DNA of 64,000 bases from Eutrophocola sp964503965 (GTDB taxonomy: Bacteria > Pseudomonadota > Gammaproteobacteria > Pseudomonadales > Pseudohongiellaceae). The translations under genes and the position numbers were made by a program. The stretch covers positions 16,823 through 80,822 of the forward strand of contig CAZDCK010000010.1 in the NCBI GenBank assembly GCA_964503965.1. The letters run 5' to 3'. The number at the start of each line of letters is the position of its first letter. The stretch's first letter is position 1. The notes beneath the pieces are model-generated. The model searched no databases. It was given only the letters and a program-made list of their open reading frames with translations, and was not told the origin of the DNA. Positions 17,179 through 26,136 of this stretch are shown one piece after another.

Positions 17179-19263
17179 ATGAATACGATCTGCCAAATCA
17201 AACCGCTCGCTATTGCCACGATGCTGGCTACTGCAGCGACAAGCTCTGCTATTGCCCAGGAGAGCAACATACTTGAAACCATTCTCGTGACTTCTGACCG
17301 CCAGCAGGTTGCTGTCGAGGATATTCCATCCAGCGTTCATGCTGTGAGTGAGGACATGCTTGAAACCTTCAAGCATGTACACATTGGTGAAGTGCTGAAC
17401 ACGGTTCCCGGTGTTGTGTTCAATCGTGGCAATGGACAGGAATCCCTGATGGGCATCCGCTCGCCCGTGCTTACCGGTGCGGGTAGCTGTGGGTCATTCC
17501 AGACTTCCCAGGATGGGATCCCCCTGCGTGGTACCGGGTTCTGTAATGTGAACCAGCTGTTTGAGGCCAATAGTGAGCAGGCAGGTGCCATCGAAATTGT
17601 GAGGGGGCCTGGCAGTGTGTTGTTTGGTGTAAATGCCCTGCATGGTGCTATTAACGTAATCAGTCCAACGCTTGGTGGCGAGAGTGGTGGCAATGTTTCC
17701 CTGGATGTCGGCCCAAATGAGTATTCAAGGCTAAACCTGACGACTAACCGTGCATCAGGTGACCATGCTTTCGGTGTGCACTTCAACGGTGCTACAGACG
17801 GTGGCTACAAGGATGATTCGGGCTTTGATCAACAGAAAATCAATGTTGGTCATCGCTTTGATGGAGGCGACATCCGGGTCTCAACGGTACTGGCAATGAC
17901 CAATCTGAACCAGGAGACAGCGGGTTACCTGGAAGGCTTTGAAGCCTACAAGGATTCCTCCCTGCGCCGGACCAATGGCAATCCGGAAGCCTACCGTGAT
18001 GCCCAGAGTTTTCGTCTGCACAGTCGCATCGAGGGTGATACTGAGAATGGTACCTGGATGATCACTCCCTATTACCGCAATACTGACATGACCTTCCTGA
18101 TGCATTTCCTGCCAGGCACACCGCTGGAGGAAAACGGCCATTATTCCTTTGGTGTGCAGAGCATGTATACCTTCGATACCAGTGAGTCGGTTAACTGGAC
18201 AGTGGGGCTGGATATGGAGAATACCGAGGGCTACCTGAAGCAGACCCAGGATGGAGGTTTTGGTTCTTTCCCTGCAGGCAAGCAGTATGATTTTGAAGTA
18301 GATGCCAGTATGTGGTCACCGTATGCACTGATGAAATACCAGGCGACTGATAATGATCAGCTAAGCCTGGCCGTGCGCTACGAATTTCTCGAATATGATT
18401 ACGACAACCTGATGATCGATGGTAATACAGCAGAAGATGGATCTTCCTGTTCTCCCTCAGCCTTTAACCCGGCGGGAACTTGCCGGTACAGTCGCCCCTC
18501 AGATCGCAGTGATGATTTTGATAACCTGACTGCACAGGTTGGCTGGATCCATGATTTTGATGACAGTTCCCAGGTGTTCGGTAATGCATCCTATGCATTC
18601 CGTGCTCCCCAGGCTACCGAGCTCTATCGTTTGCAGCAGGATCAACTTGTCACTGATCTGGAGTCAGAAGAGGTTCACAGTATTGAGGCAGGCTATCGCG
18701 CCAATCATGGAAATTTCTCCTATGCACTAAGCGCCTATTACATGGAAAAGGATAATGTGATTTTCCAGGATAGTGCGCGTAATAATGTCAGTGGTGGAGA
18801 AACAGAACACAAGGGGCTGGAACTGCAGACGCTTGTTGGCCTGACAGAAAACCTGTCCCTGAATGTGGTAGCAAGTTACGCACGTCATACCTATGAATCC
18901 AATATCGCCCCTCGTGGGGTCTCCGTGCTGCTTGATGGCAAGGATATGGATACGGCGCCAAAACTGGTTGGCAATGTCCAGCTGAACTGGCAGTTGAGTG
19001 ACCAGAGCAGGCTAAACCTGGAGTGGGTGCACATGGATTCCTATTACACGGATGAGGCCAACGAGCATGAATATGAAGGCCATGACCTGGTCAATCTGCG
19101 TTATCGCTATGACTCCCCAGACAGCTGGTATTTTGCTGCAAGGCTCATGAACCTGTTCGATACTGATTATGCTGAACGTGCTGATTACAGCCCATTTGGT
19201 GGTGATCGTTATTTCGTGGGAGAGCCTGCCAGAATCTATGTAACAGTGGGCACTCGTTTCTGA
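17179..19263 (+). CDS. TonB-dependent outer-membrane receptor
   Basis: Outer-membrane active transporter of 694 residues: a signal peptide (cleavage likely after SAIA, about residue 26), a plug domain and a 22-strand barrel. Plug motifs include VNFRG-like VFNRGNGQESLMGIRS and IEIVRGPGSVLFGVNALHGAINVI. The barrel ends in aromatic Phe (VTVGTRF), as needed for BamA-dependent insertion. The frame extends further upstream, but AGGAAGG eight bases before ATG 17179 and the signal peptide fix the start. Three cysteine pairs (GSCGS/GFCN, SSCSP/GTCRY) probably form loop disulfides. The ligand is unknown: a siderophore, cobalamin or, given the neighbours, an aromatic compound. Confidence 0.88.
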   Translation: MNTICQIKPLAIATMLATAATSSAIAQESNILETILVTSDRQQVAVEDIPSSVHAVSEDMLETFKHVHIGEVLNTVPGVVFNRGNGQESLMGIRSPVLTGAGSCGSFQTSQDGIPLRGTGFCNVNQLFEANSEQAGAIEIVRGPGSVLFGVNALHGAINVISPTLGGESGGNVSLDVGPNEYSRLNLTTNRASGDHAFGVHFNGATDGGYKDDSGFDQQKINVGHRFDGGDIRVSTVLAMTNLNQETAGYLEGFEAYKDSSLRRTNGNPEAYRDAQSFRLHSRIEGDTENGTWMITPYYRNTDMTFLMHFLPGTPLEENGHYSFGVQSMYTFDTSESVNWTVGLDMENTEGYLKQTQDGGFGSFPAGKQYDFEVDASMWSPYALMKYQATDNDQLSLAVRYEFLEYDYDNLMIDGNTAEDGSSCSPSAFNPAGTCRYSRPSDRSDDFDNLTAQVGWIHDFDDSSQVFGNASYAFRAPQATELYRLQQDQLVTDLESEEVHSIEAGYRANHGNFSYALSAYYMEKDNVIFQDSARNNVSGGETEHKGLELQTLVGLTENLSLNVVASYARHTYESNIAPRGVSVLLDGKDMDTAPKLVGNVQLNWQLSDQSRLNLEWVHMDSYYTDEANEHEYEGHDLVNLRYRYDSPDSWYFAARLMNLFDTDYAERADYSPFGGDRYFVGEPARIYVTVGTRF

Positions 19264-19294
19264 TGCCGTGTACTTCGGTCCCGGAAGATCTCAT

Positions 19295-19323
19295 AAAAAA
19301 GGCAGGTTTAACCTGCCTTTTTT
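19295..19323. terminator. Bidirectional terminator between receptor gene and cysNC
   Basis: A perfect 13-base stem centred on GGCAGGT/ACCTGCC with a three-base loop carries A and T runs on its two sides. It can end both the rightward receptor transcript and the leftward cysD-cysNC transcript. Confidence 0.88.
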
Positions 19324-19348
19324 ATGGGTGAGAACTTGTCCCCCGTGG

Positions 19349-21247
19349 TCAGATAATCGACTGCTCTTTCATGACATTGATTACCCGATCGATACATTCC
19401 TCTACATCCAGTTCGTGAGTCGGAAGAATGAGGCTGGGATTTTCCGGCTCCGGATACTCGAATGAAACGCCAGGAACATTGCCTGTCTGCACATTTTCCT
19501 CGGCGGCATAGATACCGCTGGGATCACGCTGCTTGCAAACCTCCAGTGGGGGGTTCAGGTAAACCACCAGGCAGTTTTCCTGGCCAATGACGCTACACAT
19601 GTGCTCACGGGAATCCATATCCGGTGATACGAATGCTGCACAACAGATCAGCCCGGAGTCATTGAGGTACTTGGCGATATAGGCACTACGGCGAAGGTTC
19701 TCTGCACGACCTGCAGCATCATGGGGAAGGTCCTTGCTGATACCCAGGCGCATCTGCTTGCCATCAAGGACAGTGCTGACACGGCCCATATCAAACAGGC
19801 GTCTTTCCAGTGCATGGGCCAGGGTGGATTTACCGGACCCAGACAGGCCGATGAACATCACGGTTACGGGTCTCTGGCCATAGCGGGCAGCCCTTTCGTC
19901 CGTGGTGACATGGGAAGACACGGTACTGATATGTTTGCCTGTATGCTGAGTGCTGAAAATCATGCCTGCACCGACCGTCACATTGGTCAGGCGGTCAATA
20001 ATAATGAAGGCCCCGGTGCTCGGATTTGCCAGGTAGTCATCGAAATAGACGGACTCGTTCAGGTTCACCTCGCAGAGGCCAATCTCGTTGAGTTCAAGTG
20101 CCGGAGCCGGGCTCGTTTCCAGTGTATTTACATCAACTTTGTGCCTGATATTGCTTATCTGGCCACTGGTGGACTTGGTGTTCAGCTTGAAGTCGTACTG
20201 CTTCCCAGGCAGCAAGGCCTTTTCATTCATCCATACGATATTGGCGGTGAAAGTGTCTCCAGATGCGGGGATATTGTCTGAATGGACAATCATGTCGCCA
20301 CGACTGATATCAATTTCATCTTCCAGTGTGAGGGTGATCGCCATCGGTGTGAAGGCGTGTTCGAGCTCCTCATCATAGGTCACGATGGATTTCACCGTGC
20401 TGGTCTTGCCGGAAGGCAGGGCTGTGACCTGGTCACCCTTGCGCACCACGCCTGATGCCATCGTGCCACAATATCCCCTGAAATCCAGGTTGGGACGATT
20501 GACATACTGGACGGGGAAGCGGAAGTCCTCAAAATTCCTGTCAGCTGAAATCTTCACATTTTCCAGCATCCACATGAGTGTTTCACCGTCATACCAGGGA
20601 GTATGCTCACTGGGCTTGACCACATTGTCGCCATTGAGGGCAGACATGGGGATGAAGGTCAGTTCACCGGTATCCAGGTCTTTGGTGAACTCCAGGTAAT
20701 CCTCTCGAATGTTATTGAAGACATCCTCACTGAAGTCCATGAGGTCCATTTTGTTGATGGCCACGATGAGGTGCTTGATACCCAGCAGACTGGCAATAAA
20801 GGTGTGGCGGCGGGTCTGTGTGAGAACACCATGCCTGGCATCAATCAGGATGATGGCCAGTTCACAGTTGGAAGCACCAGTGGCCATGTTGCGAGTGTAC
20901 TGCTCATGTCCCGGCGTATCCGCAATAATGAATTTGCGTTTGGCCGTCGAAAAATAACGGTAGGCGACATCAATGGTGATGCCCTGTTCGCGTTCCGCCT
21001 GCAGACCATCGGTCAGTAATGCCAGGTCAAAGCTCTCGTCTGTAGTGCCGGACTTGAGACTGTCGGCTCCAATGGCATCAAGCTGGTCCTGGTAAACCAT
21101 TTTTGTGTCGTACAGTAGTCTGCCTATCAAGGTGCTTTTCCCGTCATCAACGCTGCCGCAGGTCAGCAGTCGCAGAAGTTCCTTGCGCTCATGCTGGGCA
21201 AGGTAGGCATCAATGTCTGTTGCAATAAGATCAGATTGGTGGGACAT
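19349..21247 (-). CDS. cysNC: Fused sulfate adenylyltransferase subunit 1 / adenylylsulfate kinase
   Basis: Two-domain enzyme of assimilatory sulfate activation. The N-terminal CysN GTPase (about residues 1-430) drives APS synthesis with CysD; it has GSVDDGKSTLIGR, DTPGHEQYTRNMATG and NKMDLMD. The C-terminal CysC kinase (from about 455) phosphorylates APS to PAPS; it has FIGLSGSGKSTLAHALE. The fusion is normal for Pseudomonas, Xanthomonas and rhizobia but not for E. coli, where the genes are separate. The start ATG shares its A with the cysD TGA, so translation is coupled. Confidence 0.96.
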   Translation of the reverse strand: MSHQSDLIATDIDAYLAQHERKELLRLLTCGSVDDGKSTLIGRLLYDTKMVYQDQLDAIGADSLKSGTTDESFDLALLTDGLQAEREQGITIDVAYRYFSTAKRKFIIADTPGHEQYTRNMATGASNCELAIILIDARHGVLTQTRRHTFIASLLGIKHLIVAINKMDLMDFSEDVFNNIREDYLEFTKDLDTGELTFIPMSALNGDNVVKPSEHTPWYDGETLMWMLENVKISADRNFEDFRFPVQYVNRPNLDFRGYCGTMASGVVRKGDQVTALPSGKTSTVKSIVTYDEELEHAFTPMAITLTLEDEIDISRGDMIVHSDNIPASGDTFTANIVWMNEKALLPGKQYDFKLNTKSTSGQISNIRHKVDVNTLETSPAPALELNEIGLCEVNLNESVYFDDYLANPSTGAFIIIDRLTNVTVGAGMIFSTQHTGKHISTVSSHVTTDERAARYGQRPVTVMFIGLSGSGKSTLAHALERRLFDMGRVSTVLDGKQMRLGISKDLPHDAAGRAENLRRSAYIAKYLNDSGLICCAAFVSPDMDSREHMCSVIGQENCLVVYLNPPLEVCKQRDPSGIYAAEENVQTGNVPGVSFEYPEPENPSLILPTHELDVEECIDRVINVMKEQSII

Positions 21248-22158
21248 CAGAAATACCCCTCCTTCTTTTTCTTCTCCATGGAACCGGCTTCATCCTTATC
21301 AATTGTGCGCCCCTGCCTTTCAGACGTAGTAGCCAGCAGCATCTCCTGGATAATTTCAGGAAGGGTGGTGGCTTCGGATTCAATGGCGCCAGTCAGGGGG
21401 TAGCAGCCAAGCGTGCGAAATCGGACTTTCTTTATGACGGCCTTGCTGGCGAGTTCTTCCGGTACGCGATCATCATTGAGGAAAATTTCCGTGCCCTCGT
21501 ATTCAACCACTGGACGTTCCGCGGCAAAATACAGGGATGGAATGTCAATGTTGTTCAGGTGTATGTACTGCCAGACATCAAGTTCGGTCCAGTTGGAAAG
21601 GGGAAATACCCGGATACTCTCGCCCTTGTTGATTTTGCCGTTGTAGATATTCCACAGTTCCGGACGCTGGTTTTTCGGATCCCAGCGGTGGTTTTTGTCC
21701 CTGAAGGAATAGACTCTTTCCTTGGCCCGGGATTTTTCCTCATCACGACGAGCGCCACCGAAAGCTGCATCAAACCTGTATTTATTCAAGGCCTGTTTCA
21801 GAGCCTGGGTTTTCATGATGTCGGTATGTTTGGAACTACCATGACTAAAAGGGCCGACCCCGGCATCAACGCCTTCCTGATTGATATGTACAATCAGGTC
21901 CAGACCAAACTTTTCTGCCAGGGTATCGCGAAACTCGATCATTTCCTTGAACTTCCAGGTGGTATCCACATGCAACAGGCGGAAAGGGAGCTTGCCTGGA
22001 TAAAAGGCTTTCAGGGCAAGATGCAGCATCACGGCAGAATCCTTGCCGATGGAATAAAGCATTACCGGGTTGTCGAACTCGGCGGCAACCTCGCGAATGA
22101 TATGGATGCTTTCAGCTTCAAGCTGCTTGAGGTGAGTAAGCCGGTGCTCTGTCATCAT
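21247..22158 (-). CDS. cysD: Sulfate adenylyltransferase subunit 2
   Basis: Catalytic ATP-sulfurylase subunit forming APS from ATP and sulfate; it works as a complex with CysN. It has 303 residues, as usual. The PP-loop pyrophosphatase motif YSIGKDSAVMLHLA is at about residues 35-48. Family-specific segments are AFGGARRDEEKSRAKER and FPLSNWTELDVWQYI. Two ATG codons in a row (22158, 22155) could serve as the start. It is first in the cysD-cysNC operon, behind a good promoter. Confidence 0.96.
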   Translation of the reverse strand: MMTEHRLTHLKQLEAESIHIIREVAAEFDNPVMLYSIGKDSAVMLHLALKAFYPGKLPFRLLHVDTTWKFKEMIEFRDTLAEKFGLDLIVHINQEGVDAGVGPFSHGSSKHTDIMKTQALKQALNKYRFDAAFGGARRDEEKSRAKERVYSFRDKNHRWDPKNQRPELWNIYNGKINKGESIRVFPLSNWTELDVWQYIHLNNIDIPSLYFAAERPVVEYEGTEIFLNDDRVPEELASKAVIKKVRFRTLGCYPLTGAIESEATTLPEIIQEMLLATTSERQGRTIDKDEAGSMEKKKKEGYF

Positions 22159-22221
22159 AAGTGTTATGAACCGAATGAAAAATCAGGATGGTGGAACTGA
22201 CCCGGGTGAATCGGGGCGCAG

Positions 22222-22250
22222 ATTATACGGTATCATCCGGGCAAACCCAA
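22222..22250 (-). promoter_or_regulatory. Candidate sigma-70 promoter for cysD-cysNC
   Basis: On the minus strand TTGGGT, a 17-base spacer and a perfect TATAAT lie about 64 bases before the cysD ATG. The weak -35 would suit an activator-dependent promoter; control by CysB is plausible from family knowledge, but no site was identified. Confidence 0.6.
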
Positions 22251-22350
22251 GCAGGCCAGTCCGCCGTGGGATGGTGTTTGACAATCCATGTAATTTTGGA
22301 GCTCTACAGCTATCAATGCGAGCTAATTATGCCGCATAGTCGCATAACTG

Positions 22351-22842
22351 TCAGTTTTGAGGCTGATTCTCAGGATCGTCCCTGGTCTCGTCACTTTCCC
22401 GGTCGAGACCGTAATCTTCTGCAAGGCTGCCCTTCTGGTCGGGACTGGTTTTGGCAGCGTAGTCCCTGGGAGGCTCAACAGATTGGGACGTGTCTTCAGT
22501 TCCGGAGCCGGCCACGGTAAACGAGTCTCTGGTGAGAGAGACGGGATCCTGGGCATTATGGGAAAGCTGGTCTGAAATATATTCCGGACACAATGCCTGG
22601 GCGCCTGTAGCGATATGTTTGTAAACATCACGATAGCTTTCTGTCAGTGAACTCAGCAGGTGAGCCGTGTTGTTGAAGTGGGAATGGACGCTATCCCTGT
22701 AGGCCTCATGTTCGCGCTGAAGTGAGTCGAGCTGTTCCTCCAGCATTCTGACTTTGGCTTCATCTGAACGAAACTGCCTGTAAATCACCATGCCAACGAT
22801 CAGACCTGCAGCAAACCCTATCAATGTAATCAGCCAGCTCAT
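22351..22842 (-). CDS. zapG: ZapG/YhcB-family envelope and division protein (DUF1043)
   Basis: A 163-residue inner-membrane protein of the DUF1043/YhcB family, linked in E. coli to divisome and envelope growth. One N-terminal transmembrane helix (residues 4-20) precedes a coiled coil of about residues 28-65 (RMLEEQLDSLQREHEAYRD). The family segment SVHSHFNNTAHLLSSLTESYRDVYKHIA follows, and the tail is acidic and low-complexity. It is divergent from zapE, the same arrangement as yhcB-yhcM in E. coli. The tail is poorly conserved in the family. Confidence 0.87.
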   Translation of the reverse strand: MSWLITLIGFAAGLIVGMVIYRQFRSDEAKVRMLEEQLDSLQREHEAYRDSVHSHFNNTAHLLSSLTESYRDVYKHIATGAQALCPEYISDQLSHNAQDPVSLTRDSFTVAGSGTEDTSQSVEPPRDYAAKTSPDQKGSLAEDYGLDRESDETRDDPENQPQN

Positions 22843-23023
22843 TCCTCTCTCACTTGTACATTTGTGTCGATGGTTTAAAGGTTCCCGGGTGCCATGGCAT
22901 CCAGAGGGTGTAATAAAATCAGGCTTATCGAGTATATCGCGAGAAAACTTGGAAAACCTGCGCCGATTATACCTATAATTGCATGCTTGTTCTGCCTAAA
23001 CACTGTTCAAGACAGAAATCCAT

Positions 23024-24139
23024 TTGCCAAATCATTCCACACCTGCCGAACTTTATCGCCGGGATCTAGCCGCAGGCAGGATCCAGCCTGACCCTGCCCA
23101 ACAGGACACTATTAATGCCCTTGATGATGTGTTCCGAAAGCTCGTGGCCTACTGGGAAAAACCGGCCGGCATGCTGGAGTCGCTGCTGGGTAATGAGAAG
23201 AAACGGCTTAAAGCCATAACGGGTCTTTATCTTTGGGGTGGTGTAGGGCGAGGCAAGACATACCTGATGGATATGTTCTTTCATTCTCTCCCTGGTAATC
23301 GTAAACGCCGTTTGCATTTTCATCGATTCATGCAGATGGTTCATCGGGAGCTTTATGCGAACAGGGGAATAAAGAACCCCCTTGGTCATGTAGCCAGGAA
23401 TATAGCCTTGCGGGCCGATGTGCTGTGTTTCGATGAGTTTTTTGTCAGTGAAATCGGCGATGCGATGATACTGGGGAATCTCCTGGAGACGCTATTCGAG
23501 GAGGGCGTGGTATTGATAGCGACGTCCAATATAGAACCGGCCAGGCTGTATGAGCGAGGGCTTCAACGACAGAAGTTTCTACCCGCAATTGCTCTTCTTG
23601 AGGAGTATACCCATGTGATGAATGTGGACGGTGGAACTGACTACAGGCTGAGGACGCTGGAAAACGCCGGTATCTATCATACTCCCCTGAACGAGGCGGC
23701 GGAGAAAGCCATGCTGAGTTGCTTTGAGAGCCTGGTAGGGGAAATGCAACGCGACACTGAAACCAGGATTGAAATTCTGGGCAGACAGCTCCAGGCCCGC
23801 TACCTGGCCCAGGGAGTGGGGTGGTTTGATTTCAGGGAGTTATGTGATGGTCCCAGAAGCGCTGCTGACTATATTGAGATTTCCCAGCTATTTCATTCGA
23901 TACTCGTTTCAGGTGTGCCGGTTTTTCATGCAGACATTGATGATCAGGCCAGGCGTTTTATCTCGATGGTGGATGAGTTTTATGACCAGAATGTCAAACT
24001 TATCCTGTCAGCTGCCGCCCCACTCGAGGGGCTGTACAGGGGCGAGGAACTGGCATTTCCCTTTGAGCGAACCTGCTCGCGCCTGTTGGAAATGCAGTCC
24101 CATGAATACCTGGGGCATGAGCACCATCCGGGGGGATAA
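23024..24139 (+). CDS. zapE: Cell-division ATPase ZapE (AFG1 family)
   Basis: AAA-like ATPase of 371 residues. E. coli ZapE acts at the Z-ring under stress and in filamenting cells. The Walker A is GGVGRGKTYLMDMF (about residues 72-85), followed by RLHFHRFMQMVH, the Walker B LCFDEFFVSEIGDAMIL and the sensor LIATSNIEP. The start is TTG at 23024. It is the only in-frame start that restores the family N-terminus (TPAELYRRDLAAGRIQPD), and its ribosome-binding site is weak, so low expression is possible. It precedes rplM-rpsI as in E. coli. Confidence 0.92.
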   Translation: MPNHSTPAELYRRDLAAGRIQPDPAQQDTINALDDVFRKLVAYWEKPAGMLESLLGNEKKRLKAITGLYLWGGVGRGKTYLMDMFFHSLPGNRKRRLHFHRFMQMVHRELYANRGIKNPLGHVARNIALRADVLCFDEFFVSEIGDAMILGNLLETLFEEGVVLIATSNIEPARLYERGLQRQKFLPAIALLEEYTHVMNVDGGTDYRLRTLENAGIYHTPLNEAAEKAMLSCFESLVGEMQRDTETRIEILGRQLQARYLAQGVGWFDFRELCDGPRSAADYIEISQLFHSILVSGVPVFHADIDDQARRFISMVDEFYDQNVKLILSAAAPLEGLYRGEELAFPFERTCSRLLEMQSHEYLGHEHHPGG

Positions 24140-24203
24140 TCCACAGGAATCAATCCTGTCCAGGCCGGCTTGACAGAATCAGTGAAAAAAAAGCAATCAG
24201 TGC

Positions 24204-24232
24204 TTGAATCCGCTTGTCTGCATCGGTAGAAT
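24204..24232 (+). promoter_or_regulatory. Sigma-70 promoter for rplM-rpsI
   Basis: TTGAAT, a 17-base spacer and TAGAAT are followed by a G+C-rich stretch (TCGCGCTCCC), as in ribosomal promoters subject to stringent control. The predicted leader before rplM is about 110 bases. L13 is known to autoregulate the operon in E. coli, but I cannot identify the binding structure here. Confidence 0.65.
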
Positions 24233-24350
24233 TCGCGCTCCCATATTCCGGAGATCCCCGGGATGCAGGGTTCAACTCATGGGCATACAATACAATGCCT
24301 CATGGAAAAAACAGTTTAAACAAACAGTAAAAAGATAGTCGGGTTAAGCC

Positions 24351-24782
24351 ATGAAGACGATTTCAGCTAACAAGGAAACTGCTCAGAATGACTGGTATGT
24401 CATTGATGCAGAAGGAAAAACTCTTGGCCGCATGGCGGCTGAGATTGCCCATCGTCTGCGTGGCAAACACAAGGCCGAGTTCACTCCCCATGTTGATACA
24501 GGGGATTATATCGTCGTTGTTAATGCTGAAAAGGTGCATGTCACCGGTAACAAGGCCACTGACAAGAAATATTACCGCCATACCGGCTTTCCCGGCGGTC
24601 TGAAAACCCGTAGCTTTAACGAGATGGTTGAAAATGCCCCTGAGGACGTTATCAAGCTGGCAGTCAAAGGTATGATGCCTCGCTCACCCCTGGGACGCGC
24701 CATGTTAAAGAAACTGAAAGTTTATGCCGGTGCACAACACCCTCACGGTGCCCAGAATCCAGCCGAATTGAACATCGCCTGA
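24351..24782 (+). CDS. rplM: 50S ribosomal protein L13
   Basis: Early-assembling 23S rRNA-binding protein of the large subunit, 143 residues against 142 in E. coli. Signature stretches are WYVIDAEGKTLGRMAAEIA, GDYIVVVNAEKV, KKYYRHTGFPGG and KGMMPRSPLGRAMLKKLKVY. It is followed 62 bases later by rpsI, the universal L13-S9 pair. Confidence 0.98.
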   Translation: MKTISANKETAQNDWYVIDAEGKTLGRMAAEIAHRLRGKHKAEFTPHVDTGDYIVVVNAEKVHVTGNKATDKKYYRHTGFPGGLKTRSFNEMVENAPEDVIKLAVKGMMPRSPLGRAMLKKLKVYAGAQHPHGAQNPAELNIA

Positions 24783-24844
24783 TCTGAATAGCTCATCAAG
24801 TTTATATTCCAATAAAAGAAACAGAGAGAAAGAGACTGAACGTT

Positions 24845-25237
24845 ATGGCAGCTACCCAATATTACGGAACCGGACGCCGCAAGACATCCACTGCCAGGGT
24901 ATTCCTGACATCCGGTAACGGCACTATCACTATCAACGATCGTAGCATTGATGAATTCTTTGGTCGGGAAGTGGCTCGAATGATCGTTCGCCAGCCTCTG
25001 GAACTGCTGGAAGTATCAGACAGGTTTGACGTTAATGTTCGCGTTGCCGGTGGTGGCAGCTTCGGACAGGCCGGTGCCATTCGTCACGGTATCACCCGTG
25101 CACTGATCGATTTTGATGAAGAGAATCGTTCACCGCTTCGCAAGGCTGGTTTCGTTACGCGAGACGCCAGGGAAGTGGAACGAAAGAAGGTTGGCCTGCG
25201 TAAAGCGAGGAAGCGTCCACAATTTTCCAAGCGTTAA
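24845..25237 (+). CDS. rpsI: 30S ribosomal protein S9
   Basis: Small-subunit protein whose C-terminal tail reaches toward the P-site tRNA. It has 130 residues, the same as E. coli. It has YYGTGRRKTSTARVFL at the N-terminus, GGGSFGQAGAIRHGITRALI in the middle and the very basic tail ending KRPQFSKR with the invariant terminal Arg. A strong terminator follows. Confidence 0.98.
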   Translation: MAATQYYGTGRRKTSTARVFLTSGNGTITINDRSIDEFFGREVARMIVRQPLELLEVSDRFDVNVRVAGGGSFGQAGAIRHGITRALIDFDEENRSPLRKAGFVTRDAREVERKKVGLRKARKRPQFSKR

Positions 25238-25270
25238 TTTTCCGGGATTTATCGCCCAAACGATTCAAAG

Positions 25271-25303
25271 AACGCCGGTACCCTTGGTACCGGCGTTTTT
25301 TTT
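25271..25303 (+). terminator. Intrinsic terminator of the rplM-rpsI operon
   Basis: A perfect 12-base stem AACGCCGGTACC/GGTACCGGCGTT with a three-base loop is followed by a T run. Confidence 0.93.
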
Positions 25304-25464
25304 ATGGGTATATTTTCAATTATTGCCCCTGGAACAGACCGTTTTATCTTGAAAAAAATGGGTGGTTCTAGTAGTATGCGCGCTCCGTTTATCGCCCCTA
25401 TTTCCGGCCTTCTCGGCAGCCGTCAACCGGCTTGAAACAGGCGTTTTAAGGAAAATTTAAAGGC

Positions 25465-25504
25465 GTACGTACATGTACGTCAAAGTACCAAGTACTCAAA
25501 GTAC
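25465..25504. promoter_or_regulatory. GTAC-rich palindromic element upstream of petA
   Basis: Six GTAC tetramers begin at 25465, 25469, 25475, 25485, 25492 and 25501. They include the perfect 14-base palindrome ACGTACATGTACGT at 25467-25480. The block lies just downstream of a weak TTGAAA...TTTAA promoter-like pair (25432-25460) and ends seven bases before the petA AGGAG. It is a candidate operator or mRNA structure for the bc1 operon. Confidence 0.5.
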
Positions 25505-25524
25505 AGAAAGAGGAGACCCGCATC

Positions 25525-26136
25525 GTGAGTGATGGCACAGCTCATGTCGTAAACGAAAAGCGCAGAAGATTTCTCATTGGCAGCACAACCCTGGTGGGCG
25601 CTGCCGGCGCCGCAGGCGCAGCCGTCCCTTTTGTGGGTTCCTGGCAACCCAGTGCACGAGCACTGGCCGCCGGAGCTCCTGTCACCATTGACATCAGTCG
25701 ACTCAATCCAGGAGAGTTACTGGGTCCCATGCCTGCCTGGCGTGGACAGCCGGTATACGTTTTCCGCCGTGAGGATGAGACGCTGGAGAGTCTGCGTTCG
25801 CGTACAGACCATCTTGCAGATCCTGAATCTGAATCTGCGGACCAGCAACCTGAATACTGTCAGAATGAGCTGCGCTCCATTCGCCCCGAAATCATGATCA
25901 TGGTTGGTTTGTGTACCCACCTTGGCTGTGCGCCGCTGATGAATCCGGAAGTTCAGCCCCAGGATTATGACCCTGAGTGGACTGGCGGTTTCTTCTGTCC
26001 ATGCCATGGCTCCATGTTTGATATGGCTGGTCGTGTCTACAGCGGCGTGCCGGCACCGGACAATCTTGTTGTCCCCCCCCATTACTATGAAAACGACACT
26101 GTAGTCGTCGTTGGCCTGGATGGAGAAGACTCCTGA
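25525..26136 (+). CDS. petA: Ubiquinol-cytochrome c reductase Rieske iron-sulfur subunit
   Basis: The [2Fe-2S] subunit of the cytochrome bc1 complex, which passes one electron from ubiquinol to cytochrome c1. It has 203 residues. A twin-arginine-type signal anchor (KRRRFLIGSTTLVGAAGAAGA) leads into the periplasmic Rieske domain. Cluster ligands are in CTHLGCAP and CPCHGSMFDMAGRVYSG, giving two Cys, two His and the disulfide Cys pair. The start is GTG at 25525, set by AGGAG at 25511. Its last base is the A of the next gene's ATG, so petA and the fused bc1 gene are coupled. Confidence 0.95.
   Translation: MSDGTAHVVNEKRRRFLIGSTTLVGAAGAAGAAVPFVGSWQPSARALAAGAPVTIDISRLNPGELLGPMPAWRGQPVYVFRREDETLESLRSRTDHLADPESESADQQPEYCQNELRSIRPEIMIMVGLCTHLGCAPLMNPEVQPQDYDPEWTGGFFCPCHGSMFDMAGRVYSGVPAPDNLVVPPHYYENDTVVVVGLDGEDS

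Noticed and set aside
22278..22306. Perfect TTGACA on the plus strand upstream of the zapG end
   Set aside because: At normal spacing the -10 is GCTCTA, and a transcript would only run antisense into zapG. Probably chance.
24143..24159. Hairpin ACAGGA/TCCTGT after zapE
   Set aside because: Six-base stem with no T run; too weak to call a terminator.
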